Source of the DNA: Oscheius dolichura
Taxonomy: Eukaryota; Nematoda; Chromadorea; Rhabditida; Rhabditidae
Length of the DNA: 64,000 nt
NCBI GenBank assembly: GCA_932521035.1
Contig: OW051494.1
Coordinates: 9,534,001-9,598,000 of the forward strand
Direction of reading: 5' to 3'
The notes beneath the pieces were generated by a model, which was given only the letters and a program-made list of their open reading frames with translations, was not told where the DNA came from and ran no database searches. Shown here one piece after another: positions 42,801-53,999 of this stretch; position 1 is the stretch's first letter, and each line of letters opens with the position of its first letter. Made by a program: the position numbers and the translations under genes.

Positions 42801-45800
42801 GGGTTTCAGCCAATTTCTCATTTTCTGTGAAAAGTATTGTCGCTAAACAGAAAGCGTGCACGCAGTCGCTGCGGGACCAGCGCGCGCAATCAGGCAAAAT
42901 CAAGGGGTTCCCCTTCACCTTATTTCCCTCCTAAACATCTCACAATTTCAGGAACTCCATTGGATCCTCACCAGTTGTCCTTCATGAAGGAGTCCGCCCA
43001 TAATCCTGGCTGGACCTGTGCCCAGGCTCCTCCCGGCTGTGGAAAGACCCATACCACCTCGGCTCTGGTAGCCTATCTGTCAGTTTTTTCCCAATTAAAT
43101 AGTCTAAAAAACATGGTTTAGGAATGAGATGGAAGTCAAGGGAGGGGTCTGTATTTCGGGGACCACCAATTCCGCCGTGACCAACGCCGCCGACGCTGTC
43201 AAAGAAAACTTCCCCGGGATAAATATCATCAGGAATTATTCGACCAAGGCTGAATTTGAAATCACAAAGAAGTCGGAAGCTATTTCCCTTAAAATGTAAG
43301 TTCTGCACGGTGTTTACAAGCTGTAAAAATGGAATTTCGTTGGTTGATTTGGGGGGACGGCAAATTTTGCGAAAAATCGGCCGTTTCTTTCGTTGTTTTC
43401 CATTTTTTAAAGGATTTTTAGGTTATAAATTAGTCCTTACTATTATATATTTTATTAAAATGTGTTATTTTTCAGTATGGCTCAAAATTGTGGAGATCAT
43501 TTGGATCGATCAGAGGCTGCCCGCGTGTTCAAGGCTAAAAGAGCCCATGACCGAAGTGTTCGCCTTTATGATACGGTAGGCTTATTTAATTTATATTTTA
43601 AACAAAATGAATTAATTTCAGGCAAATTTTGATAAAGTCAAACAACAAGCCAATGCTTTTGGAAAAGTGCAACAGACCGAGAAGGTCCTGAAGGGCGAAT
43701 TCATCTCCCATTACGAGATGAAGGTGAGTTTTTCCCGCCCTTTTTAAAGGAACTGTCAGGGATCAAGTGGAAGTGATAATTTTCGACCCTGAACAATCGA
43801 GTCCCAAGCGATTGAATGCATATGGAGCCTATTTTCTATCCAACTTTTCTTTCGGGGTCATTTGTGCGCATTTTACGACAGTTTTCCGCCTTTTCTCTCT
43901 CAAAAAGCTAGCAAACTAATTCAATATAGGCTTAAAAAATTCACCGTTTTCTCCTGATCGCGATGATATATTTATTTTTCCATATGGACATCGGAATCAC
44001 GAGAAAATTGTATTTTTTATTCCAGAGTCATAAATGCGTTCCATTTCTGTGATAATAATCGTTGCGGGACCCATCAAAGGTCCTGCAACGATCATGATCA
44101 CTTTTTGTTTTTTCGACTAGATTTCGATCATAAATGTGTATATTTCTCGTGATACAGGCGTCCATATGTAAAAATAAATATACCATCGTGATCAGGAGAA
44201 AAAGGCGAATTTTTTAAGCCCAAGTTGTTTTAGGTCCCTGACAGTTCCTTTAAAGATTTAAAAAAAACTTCTTTCTCATTTTTAGGTCTACGCCACGACG
44301 ATTGAGCTCCTGATCAGAGAAGGAGACAAATTCGCCAGTGGAGTCGTCCGCGGTTCGGAAGATTACCAGGAGAAGGCCATCAAGAGGCTTATCCTTGACG
44401 AGGCAGCCCAACTCTCGCCTACAGAAGCTCTGGCTCTTTATTGTCGCCTTCCGGAACTCACACACATTACTCTTCTGGGTGAGTTTTAATTGGAAAGAGG
44501 GGTAAAGAGTGGGCAAAGGTTCGAGCACGCCGCGTATCCTCTTTCAAAGTTTGTTGGGCTATAGATTTTTTGAGAGGGCGGTTGAGGTATGACTGGGTTC
44601 ATTAGAATCGTCTTGACGTGCTCTCCAACTACGTTTTTGAATTTTTAAAATCGACCAAGAAATGACCGAGATACAGACACAAACACTCGGCACTCCCGTC
44701 TACGCCCAAAAACGGGAGCGCCCGAAATTTGTCCATATATAATGGCCTCAACTCTTCAAAAATGTTTCAATTTGCTATGTTTAGCAATAAATGGAAATTC
44801 TACGCTATAGAGCAGGCTTTCGGGCTCTTTTTTACGTTAACAAATCTGATTTTTGGGCTCCGAACCAGGCCTGGGACCGAAGAGACCAAGAATAGAGTCT
44901 AAACTTGTCTCTAGAACGGTGATGAAATCACCATTTTCAGGAGATTCCTACCAACTGGGCCCTCATTCTCGTATTGAACCTGGAACAGATGTCCACCAGT
45001 TCAAAACAGAAGGAGAACTGACCCGGATGTACAAGCTGCCGTCAACTGCCAAGATGAGCCTCAATGGGCTCTACCGGTACGTTTCCTTCCTAGTTTTTCC
45101 TTCCTTCAAGGTTAACGTCTCTTCAAATCCACTAGGTTTTGGGGCTTAAAAACTTGGCCAGCTTCTTGTTTACTGTAAAAGGAAGCCAGTAACCGATTTT
45201 CTACGGGTGGGGGGGGTCAAAAATCGCAACTGAAATTGGGATTTTTGCGCGCTCTTCCCACATTTCCCGGTTTCTTGAAGCTGAACCAAATTATTTTCTT
45301 AGTTTTCCAATAGCAGAGAAGACGTTGAACGGTTTGAAGCCGAAATTTCGGGTCCTAGAAGGATAAACCAGGGCTGCAGCCGCCATTTCCCTCCAAGCTT
45401 CCCTAATTCCTCTAATTTCCCCATTTTTTCAGTTGCCACCCTCTAATCAGTCAGAAAGTCCTCATCCCCATCTACGGAGACATGATGGAACCACGTGTAA
45501 CCGCAGCGCAGAGGAATCTAGCCGCTGTGAAAGGCCTCCCGATGGCCAGGGACGGCAGTCCGGTGATCTTCTTCAACACCCAAGGAAAGGAGGAGAAATG
45601 CTCCAATAGGAGCGAAGCCAACGCGGTTTCTAGTTTCGTCATTGATTTGGTCGTGAGTTGACGTTTTTTTGGCCTATAAAATATAAAAATATAGGCTCCA
45701 CAAAATGGCAACGGCGTGGAACCGGAGGACATCACCATTTTGGTCTTCCACCGGCAGCAAAAGATCCTGCTTCAGGAAATGCTTGGAGGTAGACTTTTAA

Positions 45801-47426
45801 ATCTATATTTCTTTATTTTTTTATTTTCTAAACAGGCTGTACGGGTCATTATAATGTAAAAAAGTAAAAAGATCATACAAAAATGGCTCGTATTCCTGAT
45901 TTTCGGTCATTTTCCTTGTTGATTTTAAAAGTAGCGCCCAAATCTCGAGTAATCGTGCTCTAATTATGAAAAATATATAATTTTGTAGAGAAAATTCTGG
46001 GCTACATTTTGGTATAAAGGAGGTTTAATAAAGTGCCGAAAAGTATAGAAATTTGCCCATTTTAAAGTGTCCGGGACAAAATGGGTACAACTGCACTTCC
46101 TACCTACACTTTCCATTTTTCATGAGATCTAACCTGAATTTTTTTTGTATGATGAATTACAGTAGTCTTTTTCAGATAGAAAGAGATTGAAATCGCTGAT
46201 CAGGATCGAAACAGTGGACAGTTTCCAAGGCAAAGAGTCCAAAATCGTCATCCTCTGTACTACCAAGTCAGCCATTGGCGATGTAAGTCATTTTCCCATA
46301 ATTTTCATCAAGTTAACATTTTTAGAAAACTGGAGAGAAGCTCAAATTTATTGCTGCGCCTCAACGGGCTACCGTCGCCCTCAGCCGGGCCCAACATGCT
46401 CTCTACGTCTTCGGCGACCTGGTCCTCCTAGCCAGGAGCAAATTCTACGCCAAGATTATGGCCACCCTTCTTAATCAGCGAGGATTTGTGAGTTTTTAGT
46501 CGGAAATAGTTATTTATCTGGGTGTTATCTAGATGGATCAGTATTTGAATCCTCTGAACAATGACCACATGACGAGGATCCGCAGAACTATAAACGGGAC
46601 TCTTGGAGTGACCCAGGATGACCTGCTGAAGGCAAACGAAGAAGGCAAAGTGAAGAGAGCAGAAAGACGGGCGGAATGGGAAAAGAAGAAGGCCGAGAAG
46701 AAGAAGAACAGGGAGATGGAAGCTCTCTCATCTGCTGTTAAAGAAGTTGTGGCTTCTGGAGAGGAAGAAGGAAGTTCTCTCGCTTCTGAGGCCAAAGACA
46801 ATGGAGCCAGCGCTGTTTTGGGGGAGGATCTCCCCGCTGAAGGAGCAGAAGGAATGGCGGACAGCGATGTGGAGGATCAAAAACTGGTGGTCGACTTCGA
46901 ATATGGAGCCGAGACTGTGGAGAAGGTGGCCGACGAGGAGAAGATAACTGTTGAGATGGAGAAACTCGAAGAGCAGCTAACTGGTTTGACGGTTGAGGCG
47001 GAAGAGAAGAAAGAAGAAGACGGCGCCGTCTTGGAAAAGGAAACCGAAGTCGTGGAGAAGAAAGGAAAGAATGGAAAAGCGCCTGAAATGAAGAAGAAGG
47101 CCGAAATTTCCGAGAAGAAGGGCAGATCGTCTAGAAACCCCAGGAAATCCAAACAGGTTGGTTCTTTTTCCTTTCAAGACCTTATCTTCTCAAGAAATTT
47201 GAAAAAAATTTCCCCTAGAAAACTCGAAATAGTCCTTTAAAAATCGAATTTCCAGGTTTTTGAAGCCGAATACTTCCTGCAAAGTGGTGAAGCGTCGATC
47301 TGCCCAGTGGTCCCGACTGGAGTTGTCCTGCGTCCAGCGCCAACTCCGAGGGGCCTTCTTCCTTCTCTTCTCGACTTGGAGAACCCCGAATCTCCTGTGT
47401 TCGAAAGGGATTTGATTGACCTTTAG
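39815..47426 (+). CDS. SF1 UPF1-like RNA/DNA helicase
   Basis: Twenty exons join in phase: 39815-39937, 40008-40118, 40182-40331, 40838-41038, 41080-41205, 41246-41433, 41893-42004, 42051-42324, 42952-43078, 43122-43295, 43476-43575, 43622-43723, 44286-44478, 44941-45076, 45433-45652, 45695-45788, 46176-46282, 46326-46487, 46533-47156 and 47256-47426, giving 1164 aa. Motifs: I APPGCGKTHT (454-463), II LDEAAQ (633-638), III GDSYQLGP (661), V VDSFQGKES (824), VI VALSRAQ (863). This is a complete SF1B ATPase of the UPF1/MOV10/ZNFX group, which translocates on RNA or DNA. A long N-terminal region of unknown fold (1-428) and a Glu/Lys-rich tail (about 910-1108) flank it. Introns hold R1, R4, R5 and a large palindrome. 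No ortholog is assigned. Confidence 0.88.
40577..40796. repeat. R4 element (inverted) in helicase intron 3
   Basis: TTTCTGTTTAGCGACAATAC, AACCTAGCTCATTCGATTCA, CTCTGCTACAGTAACATAGG and GTCCCTGGGGGTTCATTTAA. Confidence 0.7.
41490..41860. repeat. R5 repeat interrupted by an R1 MITE (copy 8)
   Basis: R5 runs from 41490 to about 41648 (TTCAGAATTTTATGCTGATT ... CTGTTTACGCGCGTTTC). R1 occupies about 41650-41791 (CTCGGTCCTCGATAGTCCGA ... CGGACTATCGAGGACCGAG). An R5-type tail (CGCTACAGTAGTCCATAAAA, TTTTTAAAGGTCTAA) follows. The uninterrupted copy at 16107 has this tail directly after the CGCG block. Confidence 0.75.
42409..42556. repeat. R1 palindromic MITE, copy 9
   Basis: GGGCCTCTATAGTCCAATCC at the left and GATCTGAATATCGAGGACCG at the right. 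It lies in the helicase intron just before the Walker A exon. Confidence 0.85.
42738..42930. repeat. R4 element in the same helicase intron
   Basis: AAAAACGAAAAACATCGTCA, GAATCGAATGAGCTGGGTTT, TTTTCTGTGAAAAGTATTGT and GCGCAATCAGGCAAAATCAA. The GTCAGGGAC end is not evident here. Confidence 0.7.
43743..44255. repeat. Long imperfect palindrome with R4-like ends in a helicase intron
   Basis: The outer ends TTTAAAGGAACTGTCAGGGA and GTCCCTGACAGTTCCTTTAA are inverted. An inner pair also inverts: GGCTTAAAAAATTCACCG...CTCCTGATCGCGATGATATA (from about 43930) against TATACCATCGTGATCAGGAG...GGCGAATTTTTTAAGCC (to 44222). A tight central hairpin CGTTGCGGGACC/GGTCCTGCAACG sits near 44061-44094. Confidence 0.75.
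44525..44750. repeat. R2 right arm, solo
   Basis: GCGCCCGAAATTTGTCCATA at one end, with ACACAAACACTCGGCACTCC and GTCTTGACGTGCTCTCCAAC inside. It lies in a helicase intron. Confidence 0.7.
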
Positions 47427-49199
47427 ATTATTCTTCCCTTCGAGACCCGGAATAGTGTAATTTTGTCCCCATTTTAATCCTTGTTTATGAAGCCACCTTT
47501 CCTTTCCTTCTTCTCTTGCCCTTCCCTGCCCTATGGTCCTGTAACGATTGTTCACACTTTGATAAAGGATATGGAGGTTGTAATAAATGTTATGTATGAT
47601 ATCCTCGAGTTTTTTGGGCATCTAATGGGGGACATATCAGTTTTGAAGTTTCCAAGGAGTTCCAACAAGTGTTAACGCCATTTTCCCAAGGCTCCTTTCC
47701 AATTTTATTAACTGGAAGGCCTTTGGGTAGTTAATTTCATAGGAGAAGAAGTCAAAATTGTGCTAAACGGCCGGAAAAAGACGTTAACCCTGGAAAATGG
47801 GCGTTTTGGATCTTTTGCTTAAAATGGCAGTTCTATGGTAAAAGTCCTACAACGACCGTCTAAAAACGAACCTAGCAACGTTATTTCAAGTCTCCTGGCT
47901 TCTCTACTGCGTTTTCTGGGTCAGAACGGCAATTCCAAGCGAGAAAACGGACGAAAGAATGAGAAAATCGAGAAGAAGTAGCCATAATCAAGGTTACAAG
48001 ACGGAAAAAGAAGAAGACAGTAAAAAGGAGAACAACAAAGTTTTGCGTAATCAAATTTTTATGGTATTTTGTACAGAGTTCTACTTGTCGAATTGTTCAG
48101 TCCGCAGTTATATCCTCGGTAAGATCTTCTTCAGCCAAGGTGCTTTTTTGGAGGTTCCTAGAAGTGTTGGTGGCAGCGGCGGACGGCTACAGGAATCTTG
48201 CCAAGTAAGCCAGCTGCCGTCCACCAAAAAAGAAGAAAAAGCACCCTTTGGATTAGAAATGCGAGTAGGTCGGGGTGGGTGAGTGGGCAACGTGGCTCTC
48301 TTCTTGGATTGGAGCACTTTTAAAACGGAAACTGATTAGCCGGGAGGGATAATCTGTTAGAAATGGATCAGCCGCTTTACCGTCTTGGAATCGGTTCCAG
48401 ATTTGTCGAAAATCAGAAGCAGACCAATTCATTCTGTGCTCTTTCCCCCTTCCGTGCGGTTTCTGGAAATGCAAGCTAAGTACGTCGACTTTTTATTATG
48501 GCACTTTTTAGTCGTGCGTGTTCGCGGCGCTCTTGTTTAGAAGGGTGCGCCCGTCTCTGGCGCTCTTTCAACTGATAAAATGGCTCTTGTGGAAGCTGGC
48601 GCAGATCACAGACAACCTGGACAACCCGTTCTACAGCATTCCTGCATGTAGAAGCGCGCACTTCAAAAAGACGGGCAGTTATCAGGCGCGGCATTTGGCG
48701 CCGCGCTCCAAACGGCTTCCCGCGCTATTTTTGCCGCTAATTTTATTTATTCTACCCAATTTTCGTTAGCTAGAGTACCAGCTACATTGTGAACACGTTG
48801 TAAATCACAAAAACCCATAGTAAAGCAGTAAAAATGGTCCTTGGGCCCCCTCATTAGCCGGCGCCTGCTTGATGGCGCGCGCTTACGTTAGAGCGGTTAC
48901 TGTAGCCGTTTCCTATGGGTCTTGCGGTGATTTCCTATCGTATTTTGGTACTAGCTTGCCTTTGGAAACGTTTTTTGGTCACGGAAAAGCAATTTTTGGT
49001 AGTCAACCGGGTCGTACGCGTACCACTAGGAATGGTGAATTTGGCCGAAGAAAATCAACTGTGCGGGTGCTTCAAATACGGGAAAAATTGATGGAAAAGC
49101 GGCCATTTCTATTGCACCCGTACGGTTGATTTTTTTAAATAGGGTTACTGTAGTTTTGTAGCACCTTTCAATTCTCAGACTTACAGTATTTGTTTTCAG
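47427..49199. other. Region without a supported gene
   Basis: Short open frames (for example 47959-48282 plus, 48476-48694 minus) have no recognised motifs or paired splice sites. The missing first exon and promoter of the following PTP gene must lie in its last part. GC-rich GCGCGC words occur near 48530-48730 and 48870-48890. Confidence 0.4.
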
Positions 49200-50457
49200 G
49201 AAAGCTGCCCCCGTGAAGCCGAAGACGTCGAAGAAGAAGGCTGACGCTACTCTGGCTACGGTAGACGATGGAGACGAGATGAAGAAGAAGGCTGCGGTTG
49301 CCAGGAAGTCGCCGTCGCGTGAAGGACCCAGCCAGCCGGCGATGTATTTGCCCCCGGCTGCCGCTGGCGGAGCCACTCCTCTGCCTGCTGCTGCCCTCAA
49401 CCCATTCCAGTGGAACAGCAGACCCTGCGAAGAAGTGATAAAGTGGATTCAACGGGCTCTGGACATGGGCGTGCCGGCTCTTCGCGAGGAATACCGCGCC
49501 CTGGCCAAGTACACCCTGCCCGAGATGACGATGGACGCCTTCCGGACTCACCAGGAAGTCGGCAAGAATCGCTATCAGGACGTGCCGTGCCAGGACCAGA
49601 ACCGCGTCGTGTTGAAGTGGCCCGGCTGCCCGCTCGACTACATCCATGCCAACTACGTGTCCACCCCGACCGGCCCAAAGCGCTTCATCTGCACCCAGGG
49701 CCCACTGGATGGCACTGTCAATGAGTTCTGGGCCATGGTCGTCCAGGAAGAGGCAACAATCATCGTCATGCTCTGCAATGTCATCGAGTGTGGCAAGTTG
49801 AAGTGCGCCCAGTACTGGCCGGAGGAGCAGGGACAGACGAGGAAGCTGGACGGGCTGGCCATCGAGATCACCAACCAGGCCATCTCCACTCTGCCCAATG
49901 AGCCGACCGTCAAGAAGACGTCCCTCCTCGTCCGCTACAAGGACCCCGCCGGCATGAGCCAGGAGCGCCCCGTCAATCACCTGCAATGGGTCGATTGGCC
50001 GGATCGCGGCGTGCCGCCCTGCAAGCTCACGGCCATGGTCAGTTCAGGAAACCCAGGGTATCAATTGGATCTTTTTGCAGGAGCTGCTGTCGAGGATTCG
50101 TGGCTCGACCAAGCCCGTCATCGTGCACTGCTCGGCCGGCATTGGACGCACCGGTACGTTCGCCCAGCTACCGTATACCACAATCAAAATTCAGGTACGG
50201 TCGTGGCCATCGAATACATCATGGATCGCCTGTCCCACGGCCAGGAGTGCGCGGCCATGAACGAGCTGCTGAAGATGTTGCGCAACCAGCGCGCCTACAG
50301 TATCCAGAATGATCTGCAGTACCTCTATGTCCACCGTGTCATCCTGTGCTACTTCTTCGACAAGCACGGCGACCGGCACAGCTATCTCCTCGACGTCCGC
50401 AACAACAAGGAGAAGTATGCCAAATTCATAGAAGAATACAATCAGGCTACCCAGTGA
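49200..50457 (+). CDS. Protein tyrosine phosphatase, catalytic site intact (first exon missing)
   Basis: Exons 49200-50037, 50081-50153 and 50195-50457 (TGA) join in phase, giving about 391 codons. A Lys/Ala/Pro-rich N-terminal stretch is followed by a single PTP domain. KNRYQDVPCQDQNRVVL is the KNRY/substrate loop, DYIHANYV follows, then FICTQGPL, EFWAMVV, WVDWPDRGVPP (WPD acid), VHCSAGIGRTG (P-loop Cys and Arg) and NDLQYLYVH (Q loop). All residues for phosphotyrosine hydrolysis are present. The first exon must end with two bases of a split codon and was not found. GC content and codon use are higher than in most neighbours. The two introns are 43 and 41 nt. It lacks a membrane segment, so it is probably cytoplasmic. 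Confidence 0.85.
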
Positions 50458-50741
50458 AAACGTCAAACTTCGGTAATAAATATTAGGCCTCGGATATTTG
50501 TTTTTTTCTCTTATTGTGATTTACTTTGTTTCATGGTCTTTTGTCTCATTTTCGTGTTCAACTAGAAGGGTTACTGTAGCGAAAGCACTCCTAGGAACGT
50601 CAGACTTTTGGAACTTTTGGGCCTGTTAGCCAGCTTACAGCAAGAAATTGTTTTGTAGGCATAGATTGACAAAAAAATGAGTGAAAACAATCGAAAAATG
50701 AGGCAAAAACAGTCAAAAGTAGAAGCAAAAGAATGAAAAAA

Positions 50742-50859
50742 GGTTACGACACCCGGGATTCCCAAGCCGTCTCCGATCCAAGTACTAACCGGGCCCAACG
50801 TTGCTTGACTTGCCAGATCGGACGGGATGGCGTATTTTCAACGTGGTATGGCCGTAACC
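50742..50859 (-). rRNA. 5S ribosomal RNA, copy 2
   Basis: The minus-strand 118-nt unit is essentially identical to the other two: GGTTACGACACCCGGGATTC at the plus-strand left edge and GGTATGGCCGTAACC at the right. The shared upstream block (GGCATGGGGGCTGGCCGTGT on plus) and the shared ~50-bp 3' flank (AAAACAGTCAAAAGTAGAAG) are present. Confidence 0.95.
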
Positions 50860-50869
50860 GAGAGTGGTT

Positions 50870-51475
50870 GAGCGCCGCTCGGTGGCATGGGGGCTGGCCG
50901 TGTTGATTAGAGAAACGGCTGGTGAAGAGAGTATTTTTATGGTTTCCAGACAGATAACAGTCTAGTTTTCCAGAAAATTCATGATCTCATGATCATTTAC
51001 ACTGTCTTTCTTGATTTAAATGGAAAATAAGGACTGTCTGGTGGAGGTAGACTGCCTCCCAGTCCTGTTTCCTCTTCCAGGAGTCTTCTTCATTCCATTT
51101 TTTCTAAATATCCTGTTGATTTTCTTTATTTTATCCCTATTTAAAAGTAAGAAAAGTCAGTTTCAGGAGCAAAAAGTGCTGCCCCAGCCAGCCAAAAGTT
51201 CACGTGAGACACGCAGAGGTGACGGCACCCTTCCGTCCGCCGCCGCCTATCATCCCTCCTTCGCGTCACAAAAGTACACTTGGCCGGTCGTTTTTTTTAC
51301 CCCCACGTATGTGGTCCCTGTGCTGTTTTATCATCTCCCTCTGTCTGTCCCGCCCCTTATGCCATTCCTTCATCGATTTTGGCGGCGGCCGTTACTCAGT
51401 CGGTACGGGACAATCTTAGCCGCTCTAGTTCATTCTCCCGCTTCCACTTCTACTCCTTCTATTTCTCAGCCGGCA
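50870..51475. other. Upstream region of the PNPO gene
   Basis: An open frame at 51020-51544 starts with a hydrophobic segment (FIPFFLNILLIFFILSLF) but has no supporting splice or family evidence. It runs into the first PNPO exon in another frame. The region otherwise serves as the PNPO 5' flank. A tttctcag acceptor just before the PNPO ATG suggests a trans-splice site. Confidence 0.4.
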
Positions 51476-53975
51476 ATGGCCGATACACCGTCTTTTGATC
51501 TCTTCGGTGAGTTATTTTTAGCTATTTTTTTCGGGTTTTTTTGATAAGAAATGGAGGTATTTTAATTTTCAGCCATTCGCTCTGTCTATGCCAATCTAGA
51601 AGAGCCACATATACTGGAAGAAAAGCTCCCAACGACGAATCCTTTTGGTCTCTTCGATCTGTGGTCAGTTTACCTCGTTTTTCATCATTTGTTTGATCTA
51701 AATTAATCCAAAAAATAGAAAATTAATTAAAGTAGAACCACTAGAATGCTCTACTCTAGTATTTACCCTGTTAAATGGCCTAGAATTCATGGAAACAGGG
51801 GAAATGAATAGCGCGCGCCAAAACTGTTCCAAGACTTTTGGCGGTCATTGATTTCTTTGTGAGACCCATAACTAAACATAATTTGTTACTAACATCTGCA
51901 AAAGATCAAAAACGCAACCAGGAAAGTTCTCCAGACGTCTAGACGAAAATAAGAGAGACGAGAGGAGGATAAAGGTCAAGCCCGGGTTTAGTTCTTTGTT
52001 TTGAAAAGAGAACGTCGAGGGCTTATAATTGCCACTCACTAGACAAAAATAAAAGGCCGTTCGGCACGTAAAAGGATGGAAAGAGTGTTCTGTTTACCCG
52101 AAATTGGGGTAGGAGGTTCTCTTGTTCAAAGACCCTGTCAGGGGATGGCATTTATGCAATTTTGATATTAGATTTCATCAATGCGTGTAGATTTCGATTC
52201 CATTCAATAGACCTCGTCGTGCACTTTACAACTTTTGTTTTTAAAATAAGGAAAACACCCCGTTCAGCAAAGAGCTATTTGTATTTTAATTATTCAAGCG
52301 TCTTTTCCCTGGCTGAAAACTAAAAATACTGTCCAAAAGATTCTCCAAAGGTTACTGTAGAGATCAGAACGTTCTCCAGTACGATATTTTGAAAGTAGAG
52401 TAGTAGACCGCGTCACAAAGCGCCAGATCCGGTCGGAGATCCACATCAGTCCAATTTCACGGCTCCGAACACGATAGTCCGATCCCCCGCACCCGTAAAG
52501 TCTCGGCAGCAGGATCACCTTTATTCAAAATAATTACAAAACTGTGACACCTTTATACCGTTGTCCTACCGAGACTTTACGGGTGCAGGGGATCGGACTG
52601 TCGAGGGCCGAGTCAATTTCGCCTCCAATTCCGTGGGAAGTCACTGTATTTTTCAAAATTTGGTCTCCAATCCCCCAGTTTTTCGACAGTTTTCCTCAAA
52701 AAGACCTTATTGTGTCTCCATTTTCAGGTTCAAAAATGCGGTTGCCACGAAGACAATGACGTATGAGGAGTCGAATGCCGTCTGCCTGTCCACCGTTGGC
52801 AGGTACAGCTCCCTTTCTTTATTTTGGACTCAAATTTTCCAGTGATCTGCGTCCCTCATCTCGAATGGTCCTCTTAAAAGAATACGACGCCGAGGGATTC
52901 ACTTTCTACACCCATAAAACGAGTAAAAAAGGCTGTCAGCTGGCTGAGAACCCGAACGCGGCTATGCTCTTCTACTGGAACAGTGTGATTCGACAGATCC
53001 GGGTCGAAGGGGTCATCCGAGAGCTGTCGCAAGAAAATGCCAAAAAATATTGGGACAGTCGGCCGTTGGCTAGTCGGATCGGCTCGAAGAGCAGCAAACA
53101 GAGTACGGTAGTGAGCCGGGAAGAGCTGATGGAAAGGAAGAAAGAACTGGAACAGCTGGCCGCCGTCGAAGGAGAAGCCGCCATCAGTAAACCTGAGGCT
53201 TGGTGAGCTTTTTTAGCTATTTATTGGACTTTTTTGCTTATAATTTGAAGAAATAGGGTACTTGACTGTCTAACTGTGGCTGTTGTAGAACTAAATTTTG
53301 CAGAGCGCCATAAAACGCTAGTTCTTTATCTTGAGCTCAAATTTCTGAAATTTTTTCTCCACAGTCTAACTGTGGCTGCCGTGGATAGAAATCTTCTTAT
53401 TCTTGCTTCTCTTTGCTTCTTCTTGGCGCCAAATCCAAAAAAAAACGGCCGCTTTCTCCACATTTTTATCTTCAAATCCTTGAAACTCCATTTTCACTGT
53501 CTAACTGTGGCAATTCTAGTCACAAATCTTCTTGGCCTGGTCTAAATTTGCCAACATTGCTGAAAAATTCAAGAAGAGTGCCTGTTTTACTCTCTTTCGC
53601 CTCAAAATTGAAGAAACCCGTTCCAGTCTGTCTAACTGTTGCTGTTGTGAAGCAAAATTTCGTTGTGATGGTTTAGAACATTCTCTTTTAGCCTGATTTA
53701 GGGCAAAACCCCGAAAGGCCGGTCTTTTTTCGCGAGTTTTGAGGTTAAACTTCTACAAATTCCGGTGCGCTGTCTAACAGTGGCGCGGTCCCATGACCGT
53801 ATTCACGTAAAATAAATTGCATATTTTCAGGATTGGCTTCAAATTGATCCCGCGCTACTTTGAATTCTGGCAGGGACAGTCGAATCGTCTTCATGACCGT
53901 ATAATCTTCGACAAAGAGAAGCAAATCGGCGAAGATGTTGGAGACGGCTGGCATATGTATCGTCTTTCCCCCTAG
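51476..53975 (+). CDS. PNPO: Pyridoxamine/pyridoxine 5'-phosphate oxidase
   Basis: Five exons join in phase: 51476-51506, 51573-51663, 52728-52802, 52843-53202 and 53831-53975 (TAG), giving 233 aa, within the usual 210-260. Family motifs in order: [20 protein letters not shown] (FMN-binding split-barrel strand), [79 protein letters not shown] and WHMYRLSP at the C-terminus. The enzyme oxidises pyridoxamine or pyridoxine phosphate to pyridoxal 5'-phosphate with FMN and O2, as a homodimer in the cytosol. R1 lies in intron 2, and a five-copy motif array lies in the last intron. Confidence 0.93.
52461..52613. repeat. R1 palindromic MITE, copy 10
   Basis: GGCTCCGAACACGATAGTCC at the left and GATCGGACTGTCGAGGGCCG at the right. 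It lies in the second PNPO intron. Confidence 0.85.
53266..53785. repeat. Five-copy CTGTCTAACTGTGGC array in a PNPO intron
   Basis: Copies lie near 53266, 53365, 53499, 53625 and 53770, spaced about 95-145 bp. The last two carry one substitution each (CTGTTGC, ACAGTGGC). Around each copy a TTGTAG/GTGGA..AAATCTTCTT-like context partly repeats, giving a loose tandem array. Confidence 0.65.
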
Positions 53976-53999
53976 AAGGCCGTTTATCAAGCCGTTCTT

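Noticed and set aside
47959-48282. Basic 107-codon frame after the helicase gene
   Set aside because: It has no splice partners, no recognised domain and low-complexity composition. It may be an untranslated or random frame.
49168-49986. A 272-codon minus-strand open frame
   Set aside because: It is antisense to the active PTP coding sequence, which is GC-rich, and it has no motifs of its own.
50720-50900. Spliced-leader (SL1) RNA gene linked to 5S rRNA
   Set aside because: The conserved leader GGTTTAATTACCCAAGTTTGAG was looked for beside all three 5S genes on both strands and was not seen.
51020-51544. 174-codon frame upstream of and overlapping the first PNPO exon
   Set aside because: It overlaps PNPO exon 1 in another frame. 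Apart from one hydrophobic run it has no coding signals.
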